DNA from: Ifrita kowaldi
Taxonomy: Eukaryota; Chordata; Aves; Passeriformes; Cinclosomatidae
Length of the DNA stretch: 64,000 nt
Assembly: GCA_013398055.1 (NCBI GenBank)
Contig: VZRS01008300.1
Location: 750,623-814,622, forward strand
Direction: 5' to 3'
Part shown: one piece after another, positions 61,732 to 64,000 of the stretch
Position numbering within the stretch: position 1 is the first letter of the stretch
Layout of the letters: every line of letters begins with the position of its first letter
Position numbers and translations under genes: made by a program
Notes under the pieces: model-generated
The model's database searches: none
What the model was told of the DNA's origin: nothing
What the model saw: the letters and a program-made list of their open reading frames with translations, nothing else

Positions 61732-62203
61732 TGGGAATCGAGCAGAGATAACAGCTACCAGCGAGCAGGAAAGTTCACACGTCTGGCAAATGTCTACAGC
61801 CCTTGGCTCCGGCGTGTCTGCGGGGCCGGGGAGACCCCCTTGAAGTGCAAAGGTGCCCGTCTCCCCTGGAGGGCAGGGCACGGGCAGCCCCAGCCCCGCA
61901 AACAGGCGTCTAAAGACACCGCGGGTGCCGCTGGCAGCGCAGGTTTACCGCTCCCTGTTCAGTCGCGGGGTCCCACATTGCACAGATGCCGGAAACCAGT
62001 CCTGAGACACACACCCACGGGGCTGCGACAGGGATGAGGGATAAGGAACCTGTGGTAGAGCCTGCCAGCCCCGCCGTCCTTTTCCCTCCCTGGGAAAAGC
62101 CGTAGGGGGCCAATATCAAGAAGTCCCTATCCAGGAGGCTAAGCCCTCACTCCCGGGGCCAGAGCCAGGCTGGGGGTGAGCAGGGCCTCGGGCCTTCTCA
62201 GCT

Positions 62204-62224
62204 TGAACTTGGCGCCGTCTGTCT
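62204..62224. promoter_or_regulatory. Candidate BMP/SMAD element upstream of gene B
   Basis: The shared 13-base word TGAACTTGGCGCC (62204-62216) is followed immediately by GTCT-GTCT (62217-62224). GGCGCC is a SMAD1/5 palindrome and GTCT is the SMAD4 half-site, but the spacing is not the textbook one. It lies about 0.53 kb upstream of the TATA box. Confidence 0.4.
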
Positions 62225-62299
62225 AGCCAGAAAACGCAACCCATCTCCCCAATCGTTTAAGTGATCAAAGCACTAAGTGAGCAGTGGAGCTCGCACCTC

Positions 62300-64000
62300 A
62301 TCAACTTCATACTACCCCAATACACACGCCGCTTCCCGAGATGGACGATGCCCTTGTAATGCAGGGAGGATACCACGACATCCCCCAGCACAGCTTGGTT
62401 GGGGGAAAGGGGCATCTCGGCAGTTCAGCCCGTCTCCAGGTTCTCCTTATGCTCAACTTCACCGGGCTTTTGGTCACGCCAGTAAAAATTACCACACCGA
62501 CCACGAGCACACCAGCAGTAGCCACACTTGAGTAACTCTCGTCCTAACCTTCTCCTAAAGGAGAGTGGAAGAGAGAGCCAATCCCTCTAACTGGCTAAAT
62601 GCACCGATAGGACCGCAGTTTCAGTGAGGTTTCCGAAATCCTCAGAGTTCCTGCTGGGATGCACCACCAGAAGGAGTGGACACCATAAACCTGGATCTAA
62701 CAGGGCAGGAGTCTGTTTCTTTCTAAAACACAGCAATAATCTAGATTCCCACACACATGGGTGATGTGAGGGGGTTTTTTCTCTTAAAAAAAACCCCAAA
62801 CACAACCAAACCCCAACGAAACTATCTCCCCACTTTATTATGAAATCATTTGGAAAAAAACTCCTCATATTCGTGCTATTCATTTTCATTGTCTCAGGTG
62901 CTCCCGTAATTCCATGGCCGCGGGAATGGATAGAGGGTTATCGACCCCTCCCGATCCCACAAAGTCGGCTTATCCCCACACTGGCCCCAGGGGAGGGATA
63001 AATCCCAGACACCTGAGCAATGCAAACACCTTACCAAGCCCACAGAGCCCAAGAGCTGGATGCCTCCTGAAGCTTAGCTTGCAACACCATCCCCTCAGGG
63101 CAGGGATGGGAAAGGCTGTTGTTGCCTCGGCACAGCCCCGACAGAGAGATCTCCCTGCCCTTTGAGGGGTGCTGGGCACAGCCACTAAATGAGTTTCACC
63201 TACTGTTGGCACAAGACCGTCGTTTTGGCTGATATGCACAAGCCAGTGCAAATGCCCGAGCAGTTGAATACAGCTGGAGATGGAACTCCCACCCTGGACC
63301 AGAGCCACATACCTGTGGGTGCCACTGACCCAACCAAAAACACTGTGACACGAGCACTTACACCCTAGACACATTTTAGTCAAGCAGGGATAGGTCACTC
63401 ACTGTTCCCTAAACGAACTAAGAGTTTGAACCTTAATTTTAATAACTTCAGGATTTAATAATTATTCCTGAATAATTCCACTTGTGTTTGGTCCCTCTTT
63501 TTCTGAAGCAAATGCATCACTATATTATCTCCCATTTTAAAATCAGAACAGCAATTTCTAAATAACCCCATATGTGGACAAATCCAAGCAGAGAAACTCA
63601 TGTTCTACCATCCTCTGTAAAGCAGTGTGTACTATCTGCAGAGCTACTGACTACCTCACCAAAAAGAAGTTTAGAGACAATATCAGGAGCTCCTAAACTG
63701 AGCACACCCCCACCCAGCAAGCAGCATGCCCCCTGCTTCCAGCAGGGCAGCCTGCCCCACCGTTTCTCCAGCAGAAGAAACCTGTGTCAGGTCAGACAGC
63801 CTTGGGTCCCCCATGCCTTGCAGGCCCCTCAGCTGGGCACACAGAAACACCCAGGGACTACCCTCTAGGAGAGACACTTCATCCCCAGCTGCCTAAGTTA
63901 AACCAGACACGACATGACCGCTCAGTGCTTTGCCTAAACAGAACAACACCTGCATTGATACATTATGTGTCTTATAGAAGAAAACCATTATTAACCCTGA
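62300..64000. other. Right flank, no gene seen
   Basis: Moderate GC, falling to AT-rich near 63450-63600. Open frames on both strands around 62280-62530 and 62970-63400 overlap each other and show no domain, as expected for GC-rich non-coding DNA. It may hold upstream control sequence of gene B. Confidence 0.4.

Noticed and set aside
62277..62535. Overlapping frames of 72-84 codons on both strands
   Set aside because: Three frames are open at once, which indicates composition and not coding.
1..64000. CRISPR arrays, bacterial operons, tRNA or rRNA genes
   Set aside because: No regularly spaced repeats, no cloverleaf sequence recognised, and the repeats and spliced genes show a vertebrate nuclear genome.

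Overview
The window looks like AT-rich vertebrate nuclear DNA, most probably from a bird. Four CR1-type LINE fragments carry the typical CR1 3' tail (around 18.8, 21.2, 22.9 and 36.1-37.7 kb). A decayed class II (betaretrovirus/ERVK-like) provirus lies at 6.6-10.4 kb, and the only recognisable host genes are two small Vent-type homeobox genes. The species cannot be named from the sequence; a non-avian reptile is not excluded, because CR1 is also common there.

Layout. 1-6.6 kb: AT-rich, no gene seen. 6.6-about 10.4 kb: internally deleted minus-strand provirus with LTR pieces at both ends, a tRNA-Lys-like primer site, a gag fragment and broken RT, RNase H and integrase. 10.4-55.5 kb: a long stretch without a supportable coding exon, holding CR1 copies, a few LTR-like segments, simple repeats, a 24-N gap and two small CpG-rich islets at about 50.5 and 51.5 kb. 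55.5-62.5 kb: a GC-rich island with two Vent/VENTX-type homeobox genes facing each other tail to tail. 62.5-64 kb: no gene recognised.

The homeobox pair is the core of the window. Gene A (plus strand, 55860-57294, three exons, 214 aa) begins with a Vent-type N-terminal motif (FSVEWLAQSS) and has a homeodomain with Thr47 and Gln50. Gene B (minus strand, about 61629-60543) has a more canonical Vent-2-like homeodomain. Both genes split the homeodomain between positions 44 and 45, and both have a phase-1 first intron, so they are paralogues. Vent factors are BMP-induced transcriptional repressors of ventral and pluripotency programmes in fish and frog. A 13-base sequence containing the SMAD-type palindrome GGCGCC lies upstream of both genes.

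Gene B is scrambled in this assembly. A 430-bp block covering its 3' end is present twice with no difference seen, and the segment holding the end of exon 1, intron 1 and the start of exon 2 lies between the two copies, next to a 55-N gap. The place where that segment belongs, directly before the homeodomain, is marked by a single N. This is most likely an assembly error in a GC-rich locus, and it would make automatic annotation miss or truncate the gene.
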